From positions 1 through 64,000 of the forward strand of contig NZ_AFPJ01000020.1 of the NCBI RefSeq assembly GCF_000220505.1: a stretch of DNA of 64,000 bases, in the 5' to 3' direction. The stretch's first letter is position 1; every line of letters begins with the position of its first letter. The position numbers were made by a program, and so were the translations under genes. Under the pieces are notes generated by a model. The model was not told where the DNA came from. It was given only the letters and a program-made list of their open reading frames with translations, and ran no database searches. Shown here in pieces: positions 56,864-64,000 of this stretch. Source of the stretch: Microbulbifer agarilyticus S89 (GTDB lineage Bacteria; Pseudomonadota; Gammaproteobacteria; Pseudomonadales; Cellvibrionaceae).

Positions 56864-59239
56864 TTAGTCCTCTTTCAGCTCTTCCTGCCAGTCTTTCATC
56901 AGGTTGCGCGCTTTCTCGTCTTTGAACAGCTCGAGGCGCGACTTGATGATACGGCGTGGGTAGTGGTTGTTTTCCACATCCACGTCCGCAGTCTCCCAGT
57001 GCGGGTCAACCACAACCGACTTCAACAGCTTGTCTTTGCCACGCACCAGCATCTTGGACGTCTTGGCCGCATTGCGGGTCCAGATTTCCGCCGGGATGCG
57101 CAGCTCCTCGGAAGAACCATCGGTATAGTCCAGCTGCAGAATAATCGGCATTACCAACCCGCCGATATTGCTGAAGTCCAGCACGTACACATTGCTCTCG
57201 ACTTTCAGCAGATCACGCTCCCAGTCTTCCAGACCCGCGAGCATACCGGTGTAACTGTTGCGGTCCGCATTAGACACATCAAACTCATCGTGCTCATTGT
57301 AGAAGTCCGCCAGCTCCGGCTTACCGTCGACAATGCGCGTCATCTTGTTCGCGCGGTTCTTCTGCTGGGTGACCGACTCAGGTTCTTCCTCGAAACGCTC
57401 ACGCTTCCACGGGCCTTCCACGTCCGGGTTTTTAGTACCCACGGTGTAATGTTTCACTGCATCGATACTGATATCCACATTGTCGGTGGTGTAGAACCAA
57501 CCGCGCCAGAACCAATCCAGATCCATACCGGAAGCGTCTTCCATAGTGCGGAAGAAATCTGCCGGCATCGGGCGCTTGAACTTCCAGCGCTGGGAGTACT
57601 CGCGGAACGCAAAATCGAACAGCTCGCGGCCCATCACGGTCTCACGCAGGATATTCAGCGCAGTCGCCGGCTTACCGTATGCATTGTTACCAAACTGCAG
57701 AATAGATTCTGAGTTGGTCATGATAGGCACCTGGTTCTCGCTCTTCATGTACTCAATGATCTTGCGCGCGTCGCCACGGCGAGACGGGTACTTCTCTTCC
57801 CACTCCTGCTCCGCCAGGAACTGCACGTAGGTGTTGAGGCCTTCGTCCATCCAGGTCCACTGACGCTCATCGGAGTTCACGATCATCGGATAGTAGTTGT
57901 GACCTACCTCGTGGATGATCACCGAGATCAGACCGTACTTGGTGCGACGGGAATAGGTGCGCTTGCTGCGATCTTCCTCATCGATCTCCGGACGCGGGCC
58001 GTTGAAGGTGATCATCGGGTACTCCATACCACCCACCGGGCCATTTACCGAAATGGAGGTCGGGTAGGGATAATCGAAGCTGTAGCGGTTAAACACTTCC
58101 ATGGTGTGGATGATGGCTTCGGTGGAGTACTTGTCCCACAGCGGCGTACCCTCTTCCGGGTAGTAGGACATCGCCATGGTGTCGGTGCCGCCCTTCTTGT
58201 AGCCCTGCGCATCCCACAGGAACTTACGCGAGGAAGCCCAGGCAAAGTCACGCACGTTCTCCGCTTCAAACACCCAGGTCTTGCGGGCCGTTGCGCGGTC
58301 TTTCTCGTTTTCCAGGGCTTCGTCCTTGGTCACGATCATGACCGGCTTGTTCGCGGTCTCGGCCTTCTTCAGGCGCGCACGCTGCTCGCGGGTCAGTACG
58401 TCTTCTGGGTTCTGCAGCACACCGGTGGAGGCAACAATGTGGTCCGCCGGCACTTCGATGGCCACGCGGTAATCGCCAAATTCCAGGGCAAACTCACCAC
58501 GGCCCAGGAACTGCTTGTTCTGCCAGCCGCTCACGTCGTTGTACGCCGCCATGCGCGGGAACCACTGCGCGATCTCGTACAGGTAGTTACCGTCGCGCTC
58601 GAAGTATTCGTAACCGGAACGGCCACCCAGCGCCTTCTGCTCGATGATGTTGTATTCCCAGCCGATCTGGAAGGTCACGCTGTCGCCAGACTTCAGCGGC
58701 TGCGGCAGGTCGATACGCATATTGGTGTCGACGATGGTGTGGCGCAGGTCGCGACCACGGGCATCCGCCACCTTGGTGATGTCATAACCACCCTGGAAGT
58801 CTCTGGACACCACTTCGCGACGGAAACTGCGGAACGGAATGGTATCCGGGGCAATGGACTCAACGTCTACCGGCGCCGCCAGATTGCCGGAAGAGTTCGG
58901 CTTGAAACGGTTCTGGTCCAGCTGCACCCACAGGTAGCGCAGGGTATCCGGGGAATTGTTGGTGTAGGTGATGGTTTCAGACGCAGTGATGCGCTGCTTG
59001 TCATCATCCAGGGAAACCTTGATGTCGTAGTCCGCCTGCTGCTGCCAGTAGGCGTGGCCTGGCGCACCGGAAGCGGCGCGGTAGATATTCGGGGTAGGTA
59101 GCAACTCTTCCAGCTGGCGGAACTTGTCCCCGGTGACGTTCAGCGGGTCGGCGGCAATGGCCGCGGAGGTTCCGGCAAATCCGAGCAGCACCGCGCCCAG
59201 GCGACGGCATAAGGTCTTAATGGTCATATTTGGCGCCAT
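56864..59239 (-). CDS. Secreted M1-family metallopeptidase
   Basis: 791 aa; signal peptide (LGAVLLGFAGTSAAIAA). N-terminal beta domain of M1 enzymes (YDIKVSLDDDKQRITASETITYTN), then GGMEYPMITFNG in place of GAMEN and the gluzincin site HEVGHNYYP with Glu in TWMDEGLNTYVQF. The C-terminal part (WFWRGWFYTTDNVDISIDAV) resembles the PhaM/leukotriene-hydrolase-like secreted M1 branch found in Bacteroidetes and marine gammaproteobacteria. Probably a periplasmic amino- or endopeptidase. Start either at 59239 (MAPNMTIKT) or at the internal ATG 59227; ribosome-binding sites are weak for both. Same strand as the downstream DUF6702 gene. Confidence 0.88.
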   Translation of the reverse strand: MAPNMTIKTLCRRLGAVLLGFAGTSAAIAADPLNVTGDKFRQLEELLPTPNIYRAASGAPGHAYWQQQADYDIKVSLDDDKQRITASETITYTNNSPDTLRYLWVQLDQNRFKPNSSGNLAAPVDVESIAPDTIPFRSFRREVVSRDFQGGYDITKVADARGRDLRHTIVDTNMRIDLPQPLKSGDSVTFQIGWEYNIIEQKALGGRSGYEYFERDGNYLYEIAQWFPRMAAYNDVSGWQNKQFLGRGEFALEFGDYRVAIEVPADHIVASTGVLQNPEDVLTREQRARLKKAETANKPVMIVTKDEALENEKDRATARKTWVFEAENVRDFAWASSRKFLWDAQGYKKGGTDTMAMSYYPEEGTPLWDKYSTEAIIHTMEVFNRYSFDYPYPTSISVNGPVGGMEYPMITFNGPRPEIDEEDRSKRTYSRRTKYGLISVIIHEVGHNYYPMIVNSDERQWTWMDEGLNTYVQFLAEQEWEEKYPSRRGDARKIIEYMKSENQVPIMTNSESILQFGNNAYGKPATALNILRETVMGRELFDFAFREYSQRWKFKRPMPADFFRTMEDASGMDLDWFWRGWFYTTDNVDISIDAVKHYTVGTKNPDVEGPWKRERFEEEPESVTQQKNRANKMTRIVDGKPELADFYNEHDEFDVSNADRNSYTGMLAGLEDWERDLLKVESNVYVLDFSNIGGLVMPIILQLDYTDGSSEELRIPAEIWTRNAAKTSKMLVRGKDKLLKSVVVDPHWETADVDVENNHYPRRIIKSRLELFKDEKARNLMKDWQEELKED

Positions 59240-59434
59240 TTCTCACACACTGGATAAATAGCGCGCCATTCTAGCAGTACTAATGTGACTGGCGATTCCG
59301 CTCCCGCAACACCGTCTCAGCAACTCTTCAACTCACCGCAAAGTGGATCAACCAACAGCCGGAAGCCTACAGCACTTGGGATTACCGCCTCCCCAGCCTA
59401 TCAATGACCGGATAAAGGCAATTTGGGGAGCGCC

Positions 59435-59878
59435 ATGCTGTTTGCCACTGAATCGTTCCAGAAAGGACAGTCCCACAGAAAGCGTCACTTTTTCGGCGCA
59501 ACGTTGCTCGCCGCCGCCCTCTCGCTAAGCGCCGGTGCTTCCGCTCAACAACCGGGCCCCTTCTCCGCCCAGGACTTCCAGTTCTCCGGCCCAAAAACCA
59601 ATCCGCAGATTCCCCCACAATTGTACGGGCCCGATCTCGACGGACACACACCGTCCGAGATTGACCTGAGTGCCGGCGCGGTGCGCGCACGCTTGCAGCA
59701 ATTGGGTTTTCACTCTTTCGCCAGCCTGTACTTTCGCAATGGCTACTGGAATGTGGTCGCCTACCACGGCAACAAAAAGCGCCAGCTCTTGGTCCACCCG
59801 ACCAGTGGTGCCATCCGCTCGGACAAGCCGTACTGCGGCAATCGCTGCAACCGCTACCAGCGCCACGAAGTGTTCTGA
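59435..59878 (+). CDS. Small secreted protein with a PepSY-like end
   Basis: 147 aa from ATG 59435, with GGGGAG about 6 nt before it. N-terminal signal: a basic patch (SHRKRHFF) and hydrophobic GATLLAAALSLSAGASAQ. A Pro/Gln-rich region (about 43-80) is followed by AVRARLQQLGFHSFASLYF, NGYWNVVAYHGNKKRQLLVHPT and SGAIRSDK, a pattern like one PepSY unit (helix, two strands, 'DPxTGxI'-like turn). It ends with two Cys (YCGNRCNRY). Function unknown. Lies between the M1 peptidase (divergent) and nhaA (convergent). Confidence 0.65.
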   Translation: MLFATESFQKGQSHRKRHFFGATLLAAALSLSAGASAQQPGPFSAQDFQFSGPKTNPQIPPQLYGPDLDGHTPSEIDLSAGAVRARLQQLGFHSFASLYFRNGYWNVVAYHGNKKRQLLVHPTSGAIRSDKPYCGNRCNRYQRHEVF

Positions 59879-60026
59879 AAGGGCCAAGAAAAGGACAGGA
59901 AAAGGACGGGAAAAGGGCAGCGATGTGATTGGGAGGTGTGGAACCCCAGCACCACGCGATGTGGTACCGGGGCCGTTTGAAAAGGGAATCTTAAGAACTA
60001 TTGAGAGAAGCGCTGGAGGCGCACTA

Positions 60027-61469
60027 TCAGGGCAACTTTCTGCCTGTACTCATTTCCGCCTGCGCAACATCATCAATCTCATCATTCTGCTTGGCCTCCT
60101 CGATCGGCGCGCGGCGCAGAATCAAGAATCCTGAAATACCCGCGATCAGGGACGCAAGCAGGACCCCCGCCTTGGCTTGAATCAGCATTTCGCTCTGCCC
60201 GGCAAAGGCCAGCTCTGAGATAAAGATCGACATGGTAAAGCCGATACCGCCCAGCAGCGCCACACCAATGATGTGGTGGAAGGTCGAGTGCTTGGGTAGT
60301 TCACCCCAGCCCAGTCTCCAGCCGAGCCAGGTCGCACCGACAATACCGATCAGCTTGCCGAACACCAAGCCACAGATTACACCGATGGTCAGCGGGTTCA
60401 GCACGGCCTCGGCACTGGTGAAACTGTCCACCGGAATGCCTGCATTGGCCAGTGCAAAAATTGGTACCACGATAAACGCCACCGGGATGTGCAGGCGCGT
60501 CTCCATGCGTTGCAGCGGGGACTGCACCATGTGCACGCCGTTATCCAGCGCGGAAACCCGCGCCCGTAGCGCGTCGTTGGCAATAATCTTGTCACCCGGG
60601 CGGAAGCAGCGGTCGAAGCTGCGAATGATGTCTTTCACAAAAGCACTGAACGCCACCGGGTCGTACTTGGGGCGTGCCGGAATCGCCATGGCAGTAATCA
60701 CCCCCGCCAGCGTGGCGTGTACCCCGGTGATATGCAGGTCGTACCACAGCAGGATACCCACAAAGATGTAGGCGGCAGAATGACGGACCCCGGCCAAATT
60801 CAACAACCACAGAATGGCGGTCAGCAAGAAGGCACCCATCAGCGCGATCATATTCACGCTCTCGGTGTACCAGATGGCAATCACCAGAATGGCACCCAGG
60901 TCATCCACAATCGCCAGCGCCACCAGGAAGGTGACCACCGCGCGCGGCACCCGATTACCCAGGATGGCAATACACCCAACCGCGAAGGCAATATCGGTCG
61001 CCATTGGAATACCCCAACCGCGCTCCGTCGGCAGCCCCACATTGAACATGGCGAAGATCAGGGCTGGTACCACCATGCCGCCAATAGCGGCCATCACCGG
61101 CAGTACCGCATGCTTCATTTCGGAGAGTTCGCCGACCAGGAACTCACGCTTGAGTTCAAGCCCCACTAACAGGAAGAAGATCGCCATCAGGCCATCATTG
61201 ATCCAGTGGTGGAAGCTCATCGACAGAGACCAGTCACCGAAGTTGTAGCTGACCGGCAGGTGCAACAGGTGCTCATACCCCCCCTGCCAGGCGGAGTTGG
61301 CGATCAGCAATGCAACCACGGCACAGATCATCAGCAGCACACCACTGCTGCTCTGGCGGTGAATAAATTCATCGAACGGCGTCATCAGGCGGCCCAGGGC
61401 ATTTTCCAGTGGCGCCTCAAATACCTTGCCTTTACGCACTCTGAATTTACTCAGAACCTTATTTGCCAT
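60027..61469 (-). CDS. nhaA: Na+/H+ antiporter NhaA
   Basis: 480-aa inner-membrane antiporter exporting Na+ for inward H+; important for salt and alkaline pH tolerance. Twelve membrane segments. The transport-site aspartates are in FLVALAIVDDLGAILVIAIW and the crossed-helix motif is ATDIAFAVGCIAILG. GLELKREFLVGELS and HSTFHHIIGVALLGGIGFTMSIF are conserved family blocks. Longer than E. coli NhaA (388 aa) by N- and C-terminal extensions (about 35 and 30 residues) and a longer central loop. Fits a marine organism. Confidence 0.95.
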   Translation of the reverse strand: MANKVLSKFRVRKGKVFEAPLENALGRLMTPFDEFIHRQSSSGVLLMICAVVALLIANSAWQGGYEHLLHLPVSYNFGDWSLSMSFHHWINDGLMAIFFLLVGLELKREFLVGELSEMKHAVLPVMAAIGGMVVPALIFAMFNVGLPTERGWGIPMATDIAFAVGCIAILGNRVPRAVVTFLVALAIVDDLGAILVIAIWYTESVNMIALMGAFLLTAILWLLNLAGVRHSAAYIFVGILLWYDLHITGVHATLAGVITAMAIPARPKYDPVAFSAFVKDIIRSFDRCFRPGDKIIANDALRARVSALDNGVHMVQSPLQRMETRLHIPVAFIVVPIFALANAGIPVDSFTSAEAVLNPLTIGVICGLVFGKLIGIVGATWLGWRLGWGELPKHSTFHHIIGVALLGGIGFTMSIFISELAFAGQSEMLIQAKAGVLLASLIAGISGFLILRRAPIEEAKQNDEIDDVAQAEMSTGRKLP

Positions 61470-61502
61470 CTAACAACAACTCCTATCATTCAGATCTGCT
61501 AT

Positions 61503-61563
61503 GTAACCGCTGTGCAAAGTTACGTGAATTGTCTGCTTATTTTCCGATCTACCGGGCGGTTAC
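61503..61563 (-). promoter_or_regulatory. Alternative inverted repeats in the nhaA 5' leader
   Basis: GTAACCGC (61503-61510) can pair with GCGGTTAC (61556-61563), while its GTAAC part can instead pair with GTTAC (61519-61523). Both pairings lie within about 100 bp upstream of the nhaA start (61469). The arrangement could be an RNA switch or an operator. Weak evidence. Confidence 0.3.
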
Positions 61564-61651
61564 CTGCTGTTCACGTCTTCCGTACCCGGGAGACTGAGGT
61601 TAGCATGGCAGCGATTTAATCTTCCACCGTTTCTGAACTATAGTGCCTTTC

Positions 61652-62416
61652 ATGACCCGCCTCGACCTGCTGCTGGTACAGCAACATCTCGCCAGTTCCC
61701 GCACCCATGCCCGCAAGCTCATCGACGCCGGGCAGGTTCAGATATCCGATGCCACCGGCAGCCAGTGGCGCACCGCCACTAAGGCCAGCCAGAGCCTGAG
61801 CGAAGATACCCAGCTACGCGTGGAAGCGCTACCGGAAGACCAGTACGTTTCCCGCGCCGGTATCAAGCTGGCGGGTATTCTCGACCACACCGGGCTTAAC
61901 CCTGCCGGCTGGCGGGCCTTGGATGTGGGCTGCTCCACCGGCGGGTTCAGCGATTGTCTGCTGCAACGCGGCGCAGAACTGGTGGTGGGTGTGGATGTGG
62001 GGCGCGACCAGCTGGCCCCCGCATTGCGCGAAAATCCTCGTATGCACCTGTTCGAGGGAATCAACGCACGGGATCTCACTGCCGAGCAGATCTCTCCGTG
62101 GGGGGAACATGGCTTCGACGCCATCGTGATGGATGTGTCGTTTATTTCCCAGTCGCTTATCTTGCCCCAGCTACCGCCCCTAATGCAGCCGCAAGGACAC
62201 CTGCTGAGCCTGGTGAAACCCCAGTTTGAAGTTGGCCCAGAGGGGATCGGCAAAGGCGGACTGGTGAAGGACCCCAGCCTCTACGAAGGCGTACAGGCCA
62301 AGATCTGCGCCTTGTGTGAAGCCTTGGGCCTGAGCGTACGAGACTATATTGAAAGCCCAATCAAGGGCGGGGACGGCAACCGCGAATTTCTGCTGTGGGC
62401 AACCAACGGCAGTTAG
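61652..62416 (+). CDS. tlyA: TlyA family RNA methyltransferase
   Basis: About 254 aa (a GTG at 61643 would add three residues). N-terminal S4 RNA-binding domain (MTRLDLLLVQQHLASSRTHARKLIDAGQV as successive blocks), then a FtsJ-like Rossmann methyltransferase: YVSRAGIKLAG, the SAM site DVGCSTGGFSDCLLQRGA, VVGVDVGRDQL, VMDVSFISQ, LSLVKPQFEVG. TlyA proteins 2'-O-methylate rRNA (C1409/C1920 in mycobacteria); the family is also labelled hemolysin A. Catalytic Lys/Asp/Lys positions are retained. Divergent from nhaA. Confidence 0.88.
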   Translation: MTRLDLLLVQQHLASSRTHARKLIDAGQVQISDATGSQWRTATKASQSLSEDTQLRVEALPEDQYVSRAGIKLAGILDHTGLNPAGWRALDVGCSTGGFSDCLLQRGAELVVGVDVGRDQLAPALRENPRMHLFEGINARDLTAEQISPWGEHGFDAIVMDVSFISQSLILPQLPPLMQPQGHLLSLVKPQFEVGPEGIGKGGLVKDPSLYEGVQAKICALCEALGLSVRDYIESPIKGGDGNREFLLWATNGS

Positions 62417-62480
62417 GCACACAACACCAGGCCAGAACTCACGCCAGAGCACCAGCCTGGAAACCCGAACCTCAGAATGT

Positions 62481-62825
62481 TTACTCTGCGTCCAGCTGCT
62501 TGTCGGTGCGTGCCGCCATAATAAAGTCGTTCTTGTGCAAACCGCCGGCCTCATGGCTCCACCAGGTAACGGTAACCTTGCCCCACTCGGTCAGCAGTGC
62601 CGGGTGGTGGCCCACCTCTTCGGCGATCTCACCCACGCGATTGGTAAACGCCAACGCCTGTTTAAAGTTGCGGAACTTAAACACGCGCTCCAGTTGCATC
62701 ACACCGTCGCGGGTCATCGGGGTCCAGTCCGGAATTTCGCGGATCAGCGTCGCGAGTTCTTCATCGGATACCAGTGGCGCGTCTGCACGACAGGCCTCGC
62801 AGGCTTGGGCTGCCAGCTCAGTCAT
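62481..62825 (-). CDS. Pterin-4a-carbinolamine dehydratase
   Basis: 114 aa from ATG 62825 with GAGGAG about 6 nt upstream; a longer reading from 62930 lacks homology. Family motifs: [37 protein letters not shown] as two blocks, [25 protein letters not shown]. The His-His pair in EVGHHPAL and the later His in SHEAGG are the catalytic ones. It recycles 4a-hydroxytetrahydrobiopterin made by phenylalanine hydroxylase (PhhB in pseudomonads); phhA is not in this window. Converges on tlyA. Confidence 0.92.
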   Translation of the reverse strand: MTELAAQACEACRADAPLVSDEELATLIREIPDWTPMTRDGVMQLERVFKFRNFKQALAFTNRVGEIAEEVGHHPALLTEWGKVTVTWWSHEAGGLHKNDFIMAARTDKQLDAE

Positions 62826-63030
62826 ATCTGACTCCTCTATGCACAGTTCATTATTCGTGAGGGTAGAATCGTGGCACGTGACCACAAATTCAGAATTTGA
62901 CACTGTAGTCGCCTCAGGAAGCGGAAACAAGATAAGCTCGGTTACACGAAATTGTGTAGGGGTAAAATCCTGCTAACAAGACGACTGTGCTAGTTTTTCA
63001 ACAGATTCGGTCAAAAGTTCGAGCAACTTT

Positions 63031-64000
63031 ATGAAACAAGTGACTGCGATACTGCTCCTCGCCAGCATACTCTGCGCCTGTGGACCGAAAGATGCGCCAA
63101 GCGAGAAATCCAACGCCAACGCCCCAGAGACGCTCGTCGACCAGAGCGTCGCCGAATCGCCCGCCGAAGAAGAAAAACCCAGCCGACGCGCGACCGTCAA
63201 TGAAGAAACCTTTGAGCGCCTGAGCGCCCAGATGATCGAGCGCATGTGGCAGCTGTTCCCTACCTGGGCAATCAGCAACGGCTACTACAAGGTCGCCAGT
63301 GAGCTGCAAGTACCCGACAACCACTATCGTCGGGCGGTGCTGAGCTTTGCGCGGAATTACCTCAACCAATTTTCCGGCTTCGACCCACAGACCCTGAGCG
63401 TCGGAGCGCGCACCGATCTTGCACTGATCACCAATTTTCTCAACCAGACCATCTGGAAGCTCACCGAGTTCAAACCCCATGAGTGGAACCCCGCTGATTA
63501 CAATGTCTCACACGGTTTCGCGCTGATCCTGAATACCGACTACGCACCGCTGGACGAGCGCCTGCGCACCTTCAGCGAACGCCTCACCAAGGTGCCGGCC
63601 TACTACGCCGCGGCAGAAAAGACCCTGAAGAATCCCGCCGCTCCGCAGCTGATGTTGGGCATCCAGCAAAACGAGGGTGCCAAGTCTGTGTTTGGCGAGT
63701 CGCTGGAAAGCCAGGTCGAAGACAGCGGACTTTCTCCTCGGGAACAGGAACAGTTTTTGGCGCGTTTAAAAGACGCACGCACAGCAATCGATGAGTACGT
63801 GGTATTTCTGCAAACACTGCATTCCAAAATGGCGAACGCAGACAGCTTCCGCGACTTCCGTATTGGCGAAGAACAATACGAAAAAAAGTTTGGCTATGAC
63901 ATCCAAATAAGCATGAGCGGCAAGTCCCTATATGGACGTGCGCTGCGTGAAAAAGATCGCCTGCATCTGAAAATGGATGAACTGGCGGATAAACTGTGGC
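63031..64000 (+). CDS. DUF885 family lipoprotein, N-terminal part (runs off the window)
   Basis: Open frame from ATG 63031 to the right edge (323 codons visible). Signal with lipobox ILCAC (Cys17). A short Glu/Ser/Pro-rich linker is followed by the DUF885 start: QMIERMWQLFPTWAISNGY, then VSHGFALILNTDYAPLDERL and YYAAAEKTLKNPAAPQL. DUF885 proteins are secreted, helical and resemble M32/M2-like zinc carboxypeptidases; the HExxH region lies beyond the edge. Function not established. The start has no strong ribosome-binding site. Confidence 0.78.
   Translation, partial: MKQVTAILLLASILCACGPKDAPSEKSNANAPETLVDQSVAESPAEEEKPSRRATVNEETFERLSAQMIERMWQLFPTWAISNGYYKVASELQVPDNHYRRAVLSFARNYLNQFSGFDPQTLSVGARTDLALITNFLNQTIWKLTEFKPHEWNPADYNVSHGFALILNTDYAPLDERLRTFSERLTKVPAYYAAAEKTLKNPAAPQLMLGIQQNEGAKSVFGESLESQVEDSGLSPREQEQFLARLKDARTAIDEYVVFLQTLHSKMANADSFRDFRIGEEQYEKKFGYDIQISMSGKSLYGRALREKDRLHLKMDELADKLW

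Noticed and set aside
57899-59101. 400-codon rightward frame opposite the M1 peptidase
   Set aside because: Antisense to a well-supported metallopeptidase with signal peptide and HEVGH site.
59943-59972. Imperfect hairpin between the small secreted protein gene and nhaA
   Set aside because: Two mismatches in the stem and no T run, so termination is not supported.

Overview
The window looks like chromosome of a marine gammaproteobacterium of the Cellvibrionales, most likely Microbulbifer or a close relative. This is inferred from gene order and protein flavour, not from a search. Supporting points are the tilS-pyrG-kdsA-eno-ftsB-ispD-ispF-truD-pcm-nlpD-rpoS block, the divergent purL/mltF pair, a ydbH-ynbE-ydbL set, several C-T-A-G-R sulfatases and many secreted or lipid-anchored hydrolases. 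No rRNA, tRNA, CRISPR array, transposase or phage gene was seen.

Layout. 1-948: N-terminus of a giant BapA/LapA-type adhesin running off the left edge, with Asp-Ala repeats. 1384-3371: an MFS transporter whose start lies just behind an intrinsic terminator, so it looks attenuated. 3372-10154: type B carboxylesterase, SixA-like histidine phosphatase, pepN and a gamma-glutamyltransferase-family gene. 10232-14307: ydbH-ynbE-ydbL, an AsmA-like system linked to inter-membrane phospholipid transport. 14384-26629: the leftward housekeeping block. In it surE is absent between truD and pcm, and a PopT/DUF368 undecaprenyl-phosphate flippase gene sits between pcm and nlpD. 26912-30227: DegV-family protein and two outer-membrane beta-barrels (one FadL-like, with a triplicated ribosome-binding site). 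30320-35956: leftward run of an octaheme cytochrome lipoprotein with TPRs, a Baeyer-Villiger-type monooxygenase and a phospholipase-D-like protein. 36220-44407: a periplasmic HAD phosphatase, three paralogous sulfatases and a DUF3604 lipoprotein, arranged as two convergent operons. 44654-47102: CDF metal transporter, TfoX-N protein and a secreted NTF2-like protein. 47388-53348: purL and mltF. 53527-56128: small lipoprotein, PepSY protein, D-lactate dehydrogenase. 56138-64000: DUF6702 protein, secreted M1 peptidase, small secreted protein, nhaA, tlyA, a pterin dehydratase and the start of a DUF885 lipoprotein.

How the parts relate. The housekeeping genes cover isoprenoid synthesis, LPS Kdo synthesis, CTP, division, tRNA modification and stationary-phase control. 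Between them and purL lies an accessory stretch (about 28-46 kb) of envelope and periplasmic hydrolases plus redox proteins, which reads as a scavenging locus for sulfated and/or hydrophobic substrates. The clearest signals not explained by genes are two copies (about 21.1 kb and 56.7 kb) of a roughly 95-bp multi-hairpin intergenic element whose stems changed in a compensatory way, and the terminator/antiterminator-like leader of the MFS gene.
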